Below, one piece after another: positions 26,501-35,635 of a stretch of DNA of 64,000 nt. The first letter of the stretch is position 1; the number at the start of each line of letters is the position of its first letter. The position numbers and the translations under genes are program-made. Location: assembly GCA_046329585.1 (NCBI GenBank), contig JAXLUI010000001.1, positions 1,426,001 to 1,490,000 on the forward strand. The letters are read 5' to 3'. Below the pieces are notes generated by a model. The model was not told where the DNA came from, did no database searches, and saw only the letters and a program-made list of their open reading frames with translations. Source of the DNA: DLKC01 sp002478885 (lineage in GTDB: Bacteria > Bacteroidota > Bacteroidia > Chitinophagales > Chitinophagaceae).

Positions 26501-27952
26501 CTATTTCTTCGCTGCCTCCTGCTGTTGCAGTTTTTCAACCAGCTGCTGTAACGCCTCGATTTGTTTCTGCTGCTGTATAATGTAAAGCGTAAGCTCTTCT
26601 ACTTTTTCAACTACCTTTCCCTGCATTTCTCCAACATTCATTCCTGATGATTCCACTTCCTTTGCACTTGGCATACCCGGCAGACGCTTGTAAGTATCGA
26701 TATGATTTTCCACTTCTTTCAGTGTTTTGAGCTTGTAATTCTTTTCAAACACATAATCCGGGAATGGTTGTAATTGCACTTTTAATTCTGTACACATGAT
26801 CTTACCCGCAACGGTTAGTTTATAACCAGTCGCAGGAGTTGTAACGCCAATGGTTACATTACCATTTCCTTTAATGCGCATGAGTTCATTTGAAACGGTT
26901 GAAGAGGTTCCGGCATAGAAAACGTGGTCAGTTGTTGTGGCATCTACCTGGTACCTGAGCGTTGATGAATTTACGCCAAAACCAAAATACTGATGGTCAT
27001 TGTTAGCAACCTCGTACAAGACAATCTTTCGGTTTATTAAAGTATTTGATAATTGGAGTTGGCCATTGGCACTTGCTGTGCCGATAGCGACATTACCTCC
27101 GCCCTGGTTGAGTATTAACGGAGCCCAGGCAGTTAGGGTATTGTTATGCGCACCAATGGTTGCTTTGCCAAGGAGGTTGCCCATTACAACACGATCACCT
27201 GTTGTGGCGCCATAGTTGCCTGCGATCCAGTCAGCCGTACCGGAGCCGGGGTTGGTAGTTGATACCCGGATACCACCCACGCCGCTGATATCAAGCCTGG
27301 TAGCCGGATTGGATACACCTATGCCAAGACGGCCATTGGTATTGTCCCAATTTAAATTTACATTGATACCAAGGGTCGTTGTGCCTGTCCACAAAGCGAG
27401 ACTGCCTGTTGCACCAGTGCCGGTAAGGGTTCCTCCACCCGTTGGCGTTTGCCAGCTTGCCAAACCATTGGCGTCTGAAGTAAGCACCTTGCCGACACCC
27501 TGTGTGCCATCGGCGATTTTTACTGCACCGGCAACGTCAAGCTTTGCTGTTGCAGCTTGCACGCCAAGTCCGAGGTTACCCAGGAAGTAGCCATTACCAT
27601 TATCTGCACCGACAAAGAAGGTGGCCGCAGCAGCACTGTTCCTGAGTTCGTAACGAACATTGCTCTGGCTGAAAAATAAACCGTAATTGGTATTACCGCT
27701 GTATTGAAAAGCATATCTGTTACCGCCCACTTTATATGCAGCGGTACCATTAAAAACAAGGTTACCATTTGCATCAACGGCAATGTTGTTTGCAGCCCCG
27801 CCAAGTTTGCTGGTTCCGACAACTTCCAGTGCTGATGCAGGGGCCAATGTGCCGATACCTACGTTGCCTGTAGCCGGGAATGTATTTGTTTGTGCATTTG
27901 CAGTGAGATCAGCACCTGCAAGAAACAATAGAAAAAACGAAATCTTTTTCAT
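26501..27952 (-). CDS. Secreted fibre-like protein with C-terminal coiled coil, cassette copy 2
   Basis: 483 residues from the ATG at 27952, where the signal peptide (MKKISFFLLFLAGADLTANAQ) begins; the longer frame adds 13 residues without support. It is nearly identical to copy 1 in the first ~150 residues and in the last ~110 (PFPDYVFEKNYKLK, LPGMPSAKEVESSGMN, coiled coil), but lacks about 95 residues: one GNVGIGT-type repeat block and part of the coiled coil. The downstream peptidase gene is 24 bp away. Role unknown. Confidence 0.8.
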   Translation of the reverse strand: MKKISFFLLFLAGADLTANAQTNTFPATGNVGIGTLAPASALEVVGTSKLGGAANNIAVDANGNLVFNGTAAYKVGGNRYAFQYSGNTNYGLFFSQSNVRYELRNSAAAATFFVGADNGNGYFLGNLGLGVQAATAKLDVAGAVKIADGTQGVGKVLTSDANGLASWQTPTGGGTLTGTGATGSLALWTGTTTLGINVNLNWDNTNGRLGIGVSNPATRLDISGVGGIRVSTTNPGSGTADWIAGNYGATTGDRVVMGNLLGKATIGAHNNTLTAWAPLILNQGGGNVAIGTASANGQLQLSNTLINRKIVLYEVANNDHQYFGFGVNSSTLRYQVDATTTDHVFYAGTSSTVSNELMRIKGNGNVTIGVTTPATGYKLTVAGKIMCTELKVQLQPFPDYVFEKNYKLKTLKEVENHIDTYKRLPGMPSAKEVESSGMNVGEMQGKVVEKVEELTLYIIQQQKQIEALQQLVEKLQQQEAAKK

Positions 27953-28202
27953 AAAGTGATTTTTGGTTTTGTTGATTTTATCTGTGCACAAATCTGAACC
28001 AAAAACAAGGATTGAATTTGTACTAAACTTAGGATATGCAACTCCTAAATATAGTAACCGGTTGTACTAATTTTAGGAGTAATGCTGCGAGATAAGATGA
28101 TCTGCTTATATTTCACGCTGTTTAAATAAGGTACACATTTGAAAACAAGTCTGCGAGAGAACGCCTTGAACTATGAAGTAAGCTGCTGCTTAAGGTTATG
28201 GA

Positions 28203-28264
28203 GCGCAAGAGTGCGACGCGACAAAGCTGCCATGAAATGTGTAAGCCCGGAACATAATAAAAAC
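28203..28264 (+). repeat. Dispersed repeat, single forward A arm
   Basis: GCGCAAGAGTGCGACGCGAC (28203-28222), then AAGCTGCCATGAAA and tail GCCCGGAACATAATAAAA. It lies in the 362-bp gap between the divergent fibre gene and sensor kinase gene; nothing else is seen in that gap. Confidence 0.75.
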
Positions 28265-28314
28265 AACTTGCTTTATTTTAAAGATGATAAAACAGATAGC
28301 ATACTTTAGCTTAT

Positions 28315-31300
28315 ATGCGTAACGCAATTACCTTATTGTTTGTGGGGATATGCTGCATTTTAAATGCGGAATATTCATTTGCGCAAATTGAAGGCAAACA
28401 GGTATATCCTGTTTTTGAAAAACTAACTGCGGAATATGGTTTATCGCAAGGCACCTTGCAGGACATTTTACAGGATAAAGAAGGCTTTATGTGGTTTGCA
28501 ACACAGGATGGCCTTGACAGGTATGACGGAAACAGTATGAAAATTTACCGCTATAATCCTGATGATAAATTTTCGCTGCCTGATAATGACATACAACAAA
28601 TTGAGCAGGATGAATATGGCAACATTTGGGTAGGCACATTAACCAAGGGATTATTTTTATTTGATACAAAACAAGAGCGGTTTTACCCCGTGAACCCCGG
28701 CTCGATTACAAAACAATCAGCGGATGAAATAAGGGCGATCGAATGCCGTGGAAATAAAATGTGGCTGCTGTTTCCTACAGATTATTGTGTATACGACATC
28801 AGCAATGTCACCCTTGAAAATGTTACAACTTCAGGTAGTGCCGGCATCACCCAACTGTTTAGTTTTAACAGCCTGGCAAATATTACCCGCAAAAAACTGA
28901 CAGATGAATTTGGTGTATTCTGGATAAAGTGGATGCCGGACAACAGCATCTTCATGGCATGGAAAGATTCGGTGATGATCATGAAACCACAGGCAGGCAG
29001 CAGCCAATGGAAAGTTGATTATATGAAAGCGCCTGCATTTGGCATGGATAAGAACCAAACGATTTTTCATTTTTACCCGGTAGGTAATGGCGATAGTATT
29101 GTGTTCATCGGAATTTCAACACTTGCCATTTACAGCAGAGCACAAGGCAAAGTTATTTACCAGAAAAATTTTGGTGAATACAGCCAGCTTGCGGATAATT
29201 TTTACTGGTATTACCCTGTTTTCGTGAACGATGAAGATATCATGTTCTTTGATAAGATTAATTGTCTTTCCGTTAATCCAAGGACCCTGCAGTTTAAAAG
29301 ATACAATGTAGCCAAGACCGATCCCAACGGCCACTTTACCAGCTTTGCCAATTACAAAGACAGGGATGGTACATTATGGGTGGGTGATATCGGCCATGGG
29401 CTTTACAAGTACAATAGCAGGAGAGAATTATTCAGCACAGACCAACCCCTTGCAGACGAATCAATTTTTAATGAAGATATTTTAGGCAATGTTTATTGTT
29501 TCAACGACACCGAATCATATATCATAAATCCGCTGGACAGAACGCACCAGCCCGCAATTACGCAGCAACTACTTGCCGGGAAATGGCTGCACCCAACGGT
29601 ATTGTGTTCAGATGGAAATGGAAATATCTGGTTTAGGGCAACTTCAAAACAAAAAGTTGAATCACTAACAGACTACTACAATACAGTGATTCCCAAACCG
29701 TCAAAACGGATATTTTACAAGGCACTTGCTCTTTTAAAATATGATTCACAAACCAGTAAAATTGAAGATCATACTGCATTACTTGCAGATGAAGTTTTTG
29801 CAAACGCCAGGTACCAGTTATCTGTTTTTACCGATGCCAGCAATAATCTCTGGCAATTAATTTATAGTGCTGATAAAAATTGCAGGTTTGAAGTTACAGA
29901 TGGAAGTACCGGAAAATCAAAAGCAACATACATATTGCCATTACCTGTAAAACAGGTTGATCGGGATATATTTTATTTCACTCATTGGCAGGATGTTGAT
30001 GGCATCTTTTGGTTTGGCACAAATCAGGGCTTGTTCAGCTTTGATGAACGCAGTAAAAAATGGAAGCTATATAAAAACAACACAGCAGATACAACTTCAA
30101 TAAGCGGCGACTATATTTTTTCCATTTGTCCAGATCCACAGCAACCAGACAGGTATTTGTGGATCGGCACCAATGGTCGCGGCTTTAACAGGTTTGACAA
30201 ACGAACCGGTAAATGTACACGGTACAGCGATAAAGATGGCCTTCCCAACAACACGGTATTTGGCATCCTGAACGACGATTTTGGCAATCTCTGGATGAGC
30301 ACCAACAAAGGTATCAGTTGTTTCAATATTCAGCAAGAAAGTTTTAGAAATTTTACTACAGAAGACGGCCTGCCAGGCAATGAATTTGTAAGAGGACAAT
30401 TTCTAAAATCAAGATCAGGCAAAATGTATTTCGGCGGCGTAAACGGCATTGTTTGGTTCAATCCAGCAGATTTATTAAGATCAGCACTTCCAGCCAACAA
30501 CATTTTTATCACCGGGCTTTATTTGTTCAATAAGCCTGTCGATTACAAAACAGACAGTTCAGTAATTAATAAACCCATCCAGTATACACAAAGCATTACG
30601 TTACCATACGAAAAAAACGTAATAGGCCTCGAGTTTGCACTGTTGCAATACACTAATCCGGAAAAAAAGCATTACAAATACAGGCTTAAAGGGTTTAACA
30701 ATGACTGGATTGACAACGGCTCAAGTACCACGGTTACTTTTACGAACCTGGATCCGGGAACTTACTTATTTCAGGTAACAGGCAGCAACAGCGATGGTGT
30801 CTGGAACGAACAAGGAGCTTCATTAACCATCATTATAACACCGCCATGGTACAGAACATGGTGGTTTATAACTATTGTTACGTTGTTTGTTATGGGTGCA
30901 CTTTATGCTGCTTACCGTTTCAGGTTATACCAATCTCTGCAGGTTCTGAATATGCGCAACAAAATCGCAAGCGATCTGCACGATGAAATAGGTTCAACAC
31001 TTAGCAGCATTACTGTTTACAGCGATATAATTGAAGAACGCGAACAGGATAAAGAACTAAAACTCATTGCAGCCAGGATAAGCACAAGCTCCCGCGACAC
31101 ATTGGTCGCCATGAGCGATATTGTATGGAGTATCAATCCTAAAAATGACCGCTTCGATAATATTTTACTCCGTATGAAATCCTATGCTTACGAAATACTC
31201 GAAACACAAAACCGCAAGTTTCATTTTGAAGCAGATGAAAAACTTGGTGACCTTAAACTCCCGATGAACCGGCGTAAAAATTTCTACCTCATTTTTAAAG

Positions 31301-31542
31301 AGGCCTTGAATAATGCAGTAAAATATGCGGAACCAACCAATGTCTGGATCACCGTTCAGCTAAAAAATAACTCTATTTTATTTACGCTTAAAGATGATGG
31401 CCTTGGGTTTGATACTGCTGACTACAAAGAAGGCAATGGCCTGATCAACATGAAAAGAAGAAGCAAAGATCTAAAGGGCTCAGTAACTATCAAATCAGAG
31501 ACCGGCAAAGGCACCGAAGTTTCACTCCAATTCCCTATATAA
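28315..31542 (+). CDS. Propeller-type sensor histidine kinase (one-component sensor of a two-component system)
   Basis: 1075 residues. A signal peptide (ending YSFAQ) precedes about 740 residues of two-component-regulator propeller repeats (DGLDRYDG, GNIWVGT, GLFSFDERS, DGLPNNTVFGI), then a Y_Y_Y domain (about 780-845), a transmembrane helix (about 850-868), a HisKA_3-type phosphoacceptor box with His889 in SDLHDEIGSTLSS, and a HATPase domain (DDGLGFD, GNGLINM). It senses a periplasmic signal, often a glycan fragment in related systems, and phosphorylates the NarL-type regulator encoded next. It is not a hybrid kinase, lacking receiver and AraC domains. Confidence 0.93.
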   Translation: MRNAITLLFVGICCILNAEYSFAQIEGKQVYPVFEKLTAEYGLSQGTLQDILQDKEGFMWFATQDGLDRYDGNSMKIYRYNPDDKFSLPDNDIQQIEQDEYGNIWVGTLTKGLFLFDTKQERFYPVNPGSITKQSADEIRAIECRGNKMWLLFPTDYCVYDISNVTLENVTTSGSAGITQLFSFNSLANITRKKLTDEFGVFWIKWMPDNSIFMAWKDSVMIMKPQAGSSQWKVDYMKAPAFGMDKNQTIFHFYPVGNGDSIVFIGISTLAIYSRAQGKVIYQKNFGEYSQLADNFYWYYPVFVNDEDIMFFDKINCLSVNPRTLQFKRYNVAKTDPNGHFTSFANYKDRDGTLWVGDIGHGLYKYNSRRELFSTDQPLADESIFNEDILGNVYCFNDTESYIINPLDRTHQPAITQQLLAGKWLHPTVLCSDGNGNIWFRATSKQKVESLTDYYNTVIPKPSKRIFYKALALLKYDSQTSKIEDHTALLADEVFANARYQLSVFTDASNNLWQLIYSADKNCRFEVTDGSTGKSKATYILPLPVKQVDRDIFYFTHWQDVDGIFWFGTNQGLFSFDERSKKWKLYKNNTADTTSISGDYIFSICPDPQQPDRYLWIGTNGRGFNRFDKRTGKCTRYSDKDGLPNNTVFGILNDDFGNLWMSTNKGISCFNIQQESFRNFTTEDGLPGNEFVRGQFLKSRSGKMYFGGVNGIVWFNPADLLRSALPANNIFITGLYLFNKPVDYKTDSSVINKPIQYTQSITLPYEKNVIGLEFALLQYTNPEKKHYKYRLKGFNNDWIDNGSSTTVTFTNLDPGTYLFQVTGSNSDGVWNEQGASLTIIITPPWYRTWWFITIVTLFVMGALYAAYRFRLYQSLQVLNMRNKIASDLHDEIGSTLSSITVYSDIIEEREQDKELKLIAARISTSSRDTLVAMSDIVWSINPKNDRFDNILLRMKSYAYEILETQNRKFHFEADEKLGDLKLPMNRRKNFYLIFKEALNNAVKYAEPTNVWITVQLKNNSILFTLKDDGLGFDTADYKEGNGLINMKRRSKDLKGSVTIKSETGKGTEVSLQFPI

Positions 31543-31575
31543 AAAACGCTGTCGCATTTCAGCAGTCAGCATCTT

Positions 31576-31629
31576 ATGAACCCGGCACTAAAATTTTTAT
31601 GATGCTTTTCTTGCGTCGCACTCTTGTAC
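31576..31629 (-). repeat. Dispersed repeat, single reverse A arm
   Basis: TTGCGTCGCACTCTTGTAC at 31611-31629 with mirrored tail ATGAACCCGGCAC to its left. It lies in the gap between the kinase and its cognate regulator gene. Confidence 0.75.
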
Positions 31630-31716
31630 TGCATGAACAGTATTGAGCAGAAAAAGAAGAATGCGATACTAATATTAGGACGATAATAAATGTCAGCTAA
31701 AATTTAATTTTACAAA

Positions 31717-32352
31717 ATGGCAATAAAAGTAATTGTGTATGACGACAATAAAGACAGGCGTGAAAGCCTGAAAATATTGATCAATATTCAACCGGAAATG
31801 GCTTGCACCGGCATTTTCAAAGATTGCCTTAACGTGTGGAATGATATTGTGAATAACCAGCCCGATGTAATATTAATGGATATAGACATGCCCGACATGA
31901 GTGGCATTGAAGGCGTGAAGATGATTCGCAAACAATATCCCGATGTTAAGATAATCATGCAAACCGTCTTTGACGATACCGATAAAATATTTGCGGCTAT
32001 CGAAGCCGGCGCCGATGGCTATTTTCTAAAAACAACGGCTACCGCAAAAATTGTCGAGGGTATAAAAGAAGTAATGGAAGGCGGCGCACCAATGACAGCT
32101 ACTGTAGCCAAAAAAGTGCTTTCAAAATTCAAAGAACAGCCAAAAAATGTGACCGAAGTTTTTGAATTAAACGAACAGGAAAGAGCCATATTAAACCATC
32201 TTGTAAATGGCCTCAGTTATAAAATGATCGCAGACGCACTGAACATTTCCTACAGTGCTGTAAACATGTACATAAAACGCATCTACAAAAAATTGCAGGT
32301 GCACTCCGCAACCGAAGCCATTTCAAAAGTGATCAGGAACAAGATCATATAA
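31717..32352 (+). CDS. NarL/FixJ-type response regulator
   Basis: 211 residues. The receiver domain has phosphoacceptor Asp55 (VILMDIDMPDMSG) and the acidic pair Asp9-Asp10. The C-terminal LuxR/GerE HTH spans about 148-205 (LNEQERAILNHLVNGLSYKMIADALNISYSAV). It pairs with the HisKA_3-type kinase encoded 174 bp upstream, the usual match for this kinase class. Targets are unknown; the GH130-like gene downstream is one candidate. Confidence 0.93.
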   Translation: MAIKVIVYDDNKDRRESLKILINIQPEMACTGIFKDCLNVWNDIVNNQPDVILMDIDMPDMSGIEGVKMIRKQYPDVKIIMQTVFDDTDKIFAAIEAGADGYFLKTTATAKIVEGIKEVMEGGAPMTATVAKKVLSKFKEQPKNVTEVFELNEQERAILNHLVNGLSYKMIADALNISYSAVNMYIKRIYKKLQVHSATEAISKVIRNKII

Positions 32353-32384
32353 TTCTCTCCATTCTTGTTTTGATAATGATCTTT

Positions 32385-32435
32385 TGTACCCGGCTTTTTA
32401 CTATTATCGCCGTTCCTTGCGTCGCACTCTTGTGC
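32385..32435 (-). repeat. Dispersed repeat, single reverse A arm
   Basis: TTGCGTCGCACTCTTGTGC at 32417-32435, with mirrored tail TGTACCCGGC to the left. Downstream, GCAGCATATCTTTACGCGCA closely matches the interior of the 23941 composite, suggesting this is one half of such an element. Confidence 0.78.
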
Positions 32436-32486
32436 AGCATATCTTTACGCGCAATTTTGCTAACGCTGCCATAACCTGAACTATTT

Positions 32487-33662
32487 ATGAAAAAAGATCT
32501 CCTTTTATTCTCATCGTTACTGTTGATAGTCCTCGCATCGTGCAATAGCGCCACCAAACAAAACGAGCCAACAACAGATACTTCAAAATCAGTTGAAGCT
32601 TACGATTGGGCGCTTTTGCCATTTGAAAAAACAGACTCAGCAAATCCTGTTATGACGCCCGGCGTGGAGTCATTCATTTGCCCCGTGCGAAAATCAGCCG
32701 TTAAGTGGAATGAAAAAGATGTGTTTAACCCGGCTGTAGCTGTGCGCAACGACACCTTATTTTTACTGTTCCGGGCACAGGACAGCATCGGTAAACCGGG
32801 CGGCACCTCAAGAATTGGTTTGGCATGGAGTACTGACGGGTTGCATTTTACCAAACGGCCTGAGCCGGTCTTGTATCCCGACAACGACGCCTACAAAAAA
32901 TATGAATGGGAAGGCGGCTGCGAAGACCCGAGAATGGTAGAAGACAGCAGTGGCCGCTACATTATGACTTACACTTCATATGACGGCAAAACTGCCAGGC
33001 TCATGATCGCTACATCAACAGACCTGTTGCACTGGACAAAATACGGAGCCGCGTTTTCGGATGCATACAAAGGCAAATATTTTAACGCGTGGTCAAAATC
33101 AGGTGCCATTGTTTCTACCTATTCCAAGGGAAAAATTGTTGCTACACGGGTGAATGGGAAATATCTCATGTATTGGGGTGATAAATATATCTGGCTTGCC
33201 ACAAGCGACGACCTTATTCACTGGACGCCCGTGGAAAAGGCAAAGGCCGAATTGCAGCCTTATGATTCCATCTATTCAGATTTCAACGTGTCTGACCTAA
33301 AGATTGCAGTACCCACCCGTCAGGGCAAATTTGATTGCAATATCGTAGAGAGCGGGCCTCCAGCCATGCTTACCGACAAAGGCATTTTGCTTTTGTACAA
33401 TGGCAGGAACATTATTTCAGATGGCGACCCTTCACTCGCCGAAGGCGCATACACATCGGGACAGGTTTTGCTTGATAAAAACGAGCCTGCAAAAATCATC
33501 AGCCGGATGAATGAATATTTTCTCAAACCCGAAAAGCCTTACGAAATAACCGGGCAGGTAAACCAGGTTTGTTTTATTGAAGCACTTGCACAATTTAAAA
33601 ACAAGTGGTGGTTATACTACGGAACCGCAGATTCAAAGATAGCCGTAGCGGTGAAAAACTAA
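32487..33662 (+). CDS. GH130-like five-bladed propeller glycosidase/phosphorylase, lipoprotein
   Basis: 391 residues with lipobox VLASC (Cys19). The fold is that of GH43/GH130 beta-propellers. FNPAVAVRNDTLFLLFRAQD, GTSRIGLAWSTDG and GGCEDPRMVE (Asp147) match GH130, where the Asp after Glu in that motif is the catalytic acid. GH130 members act on beta-mannosides, by phosphorolysis or hydrolysis; which applies here is unclear. The lipoprotein signal places it in the periplasm or outer membrane, favouring a hydrolase since phosphate use is usually cytoplasmic. It lies next to a sensor pair that may control it. Confidence 0.8.
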   Translation: MKKDLLLFSSLLLIVLASCNSATKQNEPTTDTSKSVEAYDWALLPFEKTDSANPVMTPGVESFICPVRKSAVKWNEKDVFNPAVAVRNDTLFLLFRAQDSIGKPGGTSRIGLAWSTDGLHFTKRPEPVLYPDNDAYKKYEWEGGCEDPRMVEDSSGRYIMTYTSYDGKTARLMIATSTDLLHWTKYGAAFSDAYKGKYFNAWSKSGAIVSTYSKGKIVATRVNGKYLMYWGDKYIWLATSDDLIHWTPVEKAKAELQPYDSIYSDFNVSDLKIAVPTRQGKFDCNIVESGPPAMLTDKGILLLYNGRNIISDGDPSLAEGAYTSGQVLLDKNEPAKIISRMNEYFLKPEKPYEITGQVNQVCFIEALAQFKNKWWLYYGTADSKIAVAVKN

Positions 33663-33701
33663 CGCTCCGGTTATGGCTAACTGCCGATAAGAAGGCCAGA
33701 C

Positions 33702-33759
33702 GTACAAGTGTGCGACGCAACAGAAGCCATATAGTTGTGCTGGTGCCGGGCTCATAAAA
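33702..33759 (+). repeat. Dispersed repeat, single forward A arm
   Basis: GTACAAGTGTGCGACGCAAC (33702-33721), then AGAAGCCATA and the tail GCCGGGCTCATAAAA (33745-33759), one of the best tail copies. It lies just upstream of the malate dehydrogenase promoter. Confidence 0.8.
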
Positions 33760-33784
33760 TATGGCTGTAAAAGGCTCGAATCAT

Positions 33785-33815
33785 TTTTTCTATATGGCCT
33801 GCAACCCTACCTTTG
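33785..33815 (+). promoter_or_regulatory. Promoter of malate dehydrogenase
   Basis: A -7 box TACCTTTG (33808-33815), a perfect TAnnTTTG match, with a T-rich -33 region (33785-33788) 19 bp upstream. Confidence 0.6.
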
Positions 33816-33856
33816 CTGCGCAAATAAATTCACACACACCATAAATCATACGCGAT

Positions 33857-34786
33857 ATGAAAGTTACAGTAGTTGGAGCCGGAGCTGTAGGTGCAACCTG
33901 CGCCGATAACATTGCCCGCGCCGCATTATGCCAGGAGTTGGTTTTACTCGATATTAAAGAAGGCCTCGCAGAAGGTAAAGCGCAGGACATGATGCAAACT
34001 GCCGCCCTGCTTGGGTTTGATACCCGTATCGTTGGCAGCACAAACGATTATTCAAAAACTGCCGGCAGTGATGTGGTTGTTATTACTTCGGGCCTGCCAC
34101 GCAAACCAGGCATGACAAGGGAAGAACTGATAGGCACCAATGCTGGTATTGTAAAAGGCGTTGCAGAAAATATTCTAAAATATTCGCCTGACACCATCAT
34201 TATCGTGATCAGCAACCCCATGGACACCATGACCTATCTTGCACTGCAGGCAACAGGTTTACCAAAGAACCGAATTATTGGTATGGGTGGCACACTCGAC
34301 AGCTCCCGCTTTAAATATCAACTGAGCCAGCATCTTGGTTGCAGTCCGGCTGATTTGAATGCAGTGGTTGTTGGTGGTCATGGCGACACAACAATGATTC
34401 CGTTGATACGCCTTGCTACATGGAACAGCGCCCCTGTTAGCAGGTTTTTAAGCGATGATCAGCAGAAACAGATCGTTGCAGATACAATGGTTGGCGGCGC
34501 TACCCTAACCAAATTGATCGGCACTTCTGCATGGTATGCACCAGGTGCTGCGGGAGCCGCTTTAGTAAAGAGCATTGTGCGCGATGAGAAGAAATTATTC
34601 ACTTGCTGCGTTGCACTCGACGGCGAATATGGCCAAAGCGATATTTGTCTTGGCGTGCCGGTTGTTATTGGCAAGAATGGCTGGGAAAAGATTGTTGATT
34701 TTGGTTTGAACGAAGAAGAGCGGGCTGCCTTTAACAAAAGTGCAGATGCGGTAAGAAACATGAACGATGTTTTGAAAACGTTATAA
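33857..34786 (+). CDS. mdh: Malate dehydrogenase (NAD-dependent)
   Basis: 309 residues of the LDH/MDH family. The NAD loop VVGAGAVGATCA is at 5-16. GLPRKPGMTREEL carries the two Arg that bind malate/oxaloacetate, the first distinguishing MDH from LDH. The catalytic His lies in VVGGHGDTTM, and ISNPMD binds the cofactor. It oxidises malate to oxaloacetate in the TCA cycle. The length and LDH-like sequence place it in the group common to Bacteroidota. It is a single gene with its own promoter and terminator. Confidence 0.95.
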   Translation: MKVTVVGAGAVGATCADNIARAALCQELVLLDIKEGLAEGKAQDMMQTAALLGFDTRIVGSTNDYSKTAGSDVVVITSGLPRKPGMTREELIGTNAGIVKGVAENILKYSPDTIIIVISNPMDTMTYLALQATGLPKNRIIGMGGTLDSSRFKYQLSQHLGCSPADLNAVVVGGHGDTTMIPLIRLATWNSAPVSRFLSDDQQKQIVADTMVGGATLTKLIGTSAWYAPGAAGAALVKSIVRDEKKLFTCCVALDGEYGQSDICLGVPVVIGKNGWEKIVDFGLNEEERAAFNKSADAVRNMNDVLKTL

Positions 34787-34806
34787 CAACGACTAAATAC
34801 ACACAT

Positions 34807-34836
34807 AAAAAAGCCCCTCGCAAAAGGGGCTTTTTA
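34807..34836. terminator. Bidirectional terminator after mdh
   Basis: AAAAGCCCCT pairs with AGGGGCTTTT around a short loop, with A and T tracts on either side. It ends both mdh and the convergent gene at 34837. Confidence 0.9.
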
Positions 34837-35481
34837 TTACTTGGTTATTGCTAATTTCCTCAACACTTTAAGATTTGCAAAGTCTTTAATTTTTGGTTGG
34901 TAAATTTCCGATTCTTCATAGGAAACACTCACGGTTTTGTTTGTAAGTTTTGCAGCAGCATCTTTTATCCAGCCATCGGAGCCGTCTACGTAGTCCATAT
35001 AAATAAGTATCATTTCGCGGCCGGTGCTTTGTTTAACAGTAATGTAAAGGAAATCTTTCTCCTCCACTTTTGTAATAATACCATCGACAGATTTTAGCGC
35101 AGGTTTTGCGTCAGCATCATCATCTGCGCCGAGGTTGCCTTTGGCAAGCTTTACACTCATTTGAATAAAGGGCTGGCATCCTGAGTTCATTAGTTCGAGC
35201 GCAATCTTTTGCCCGAATTCTTCCCCGTTTTGTTTGGCATCTCCATCACCGCTGGTTAATACATCACCTATTACAGATGAAGCCGAATCGAAGATGCATT
35301 GAAGAAAAACCTGCTGCATTTCCTCTTCGGTATTGGCCTTTTCAACATGGTTCTTTTCAAGACAATTACAAATGCTTACAGCCACTTTTTTGATGCTGGT
35401 ATCCTTGCTGCTCTTATTCTGAGCCTGCGTAAACCCGCAAAACATAAGTAGCGCCGAGACAATAAAAACTGTTCTTTTCAT
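34837..35481 (-). CDS. Exported protein of unknown function
   Basis: 214 residues with a clear signal peptide (MKRTVFIVSALLMFCGFTQAQ). The first half of the mature part is helical with Cys in CNCLEK, QCIFD and SGCQPF. The second half is a small beta domain with VDGIITKVEEKDFLYITVK and SGREMILIYMDYVDGS. This pattern recurs in uncharacterised Bacteroidota secreted proteins; I cannot name a family. It is a single gene, convergent with mdh. Confidence 0.65.
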   Translation of the reverse strand: MKRTVFIVSALLMFCGFTQAQNKSSKDTSIKKVAVSICNCLEKNHVEKANTEEEMQQVFLQCIFDSASSVIGDVLTSGDGDAKQNGEEFGQKIALELMNSGCQPFIQMSVKLAKGNLGADDDADAKPALKSVDGIITKVEEKDFLYITVKQSTGREMILIYMDYVDGSDGWIKDAAAKLTNKTVSVSYEESEIYQPKIKDFANLKVLRKLAITK

Positions 35482-35552
35482 AAAAAAAATTAGTGGTTAC
35501 AAAAGTGCAGAATCAAAATGATATGCCAAGCATAATTTCATGAAGTATTTTT

Positions 35553-35605
35553 TGTACCCGGCCTATGGCTAGTATGGCATCGGCTGTTGCGTCGCACGCT
35601 TCAAC
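35553..35605 (-). repeat. Dispersed repeat, single reverse A arm
   Basis: GTTGCGTCGCACGCTTCAAC at 35586-35605 with mirrored tail TGTACCCGGCC to its left. It lies between two minus-strand genes. Confidence 0.75.
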
Positions 35606-35635
35606 TGTTGGCTGTGGTGGCATCGGTAACCAGTT

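Noticed and set aside
28315..33662. A polysaccharide utilisation locus around the propeller kinase and GH130-like gene
   Set aside because: There is no SusC/SusD pair, and only one glycosidase gene is nearby.
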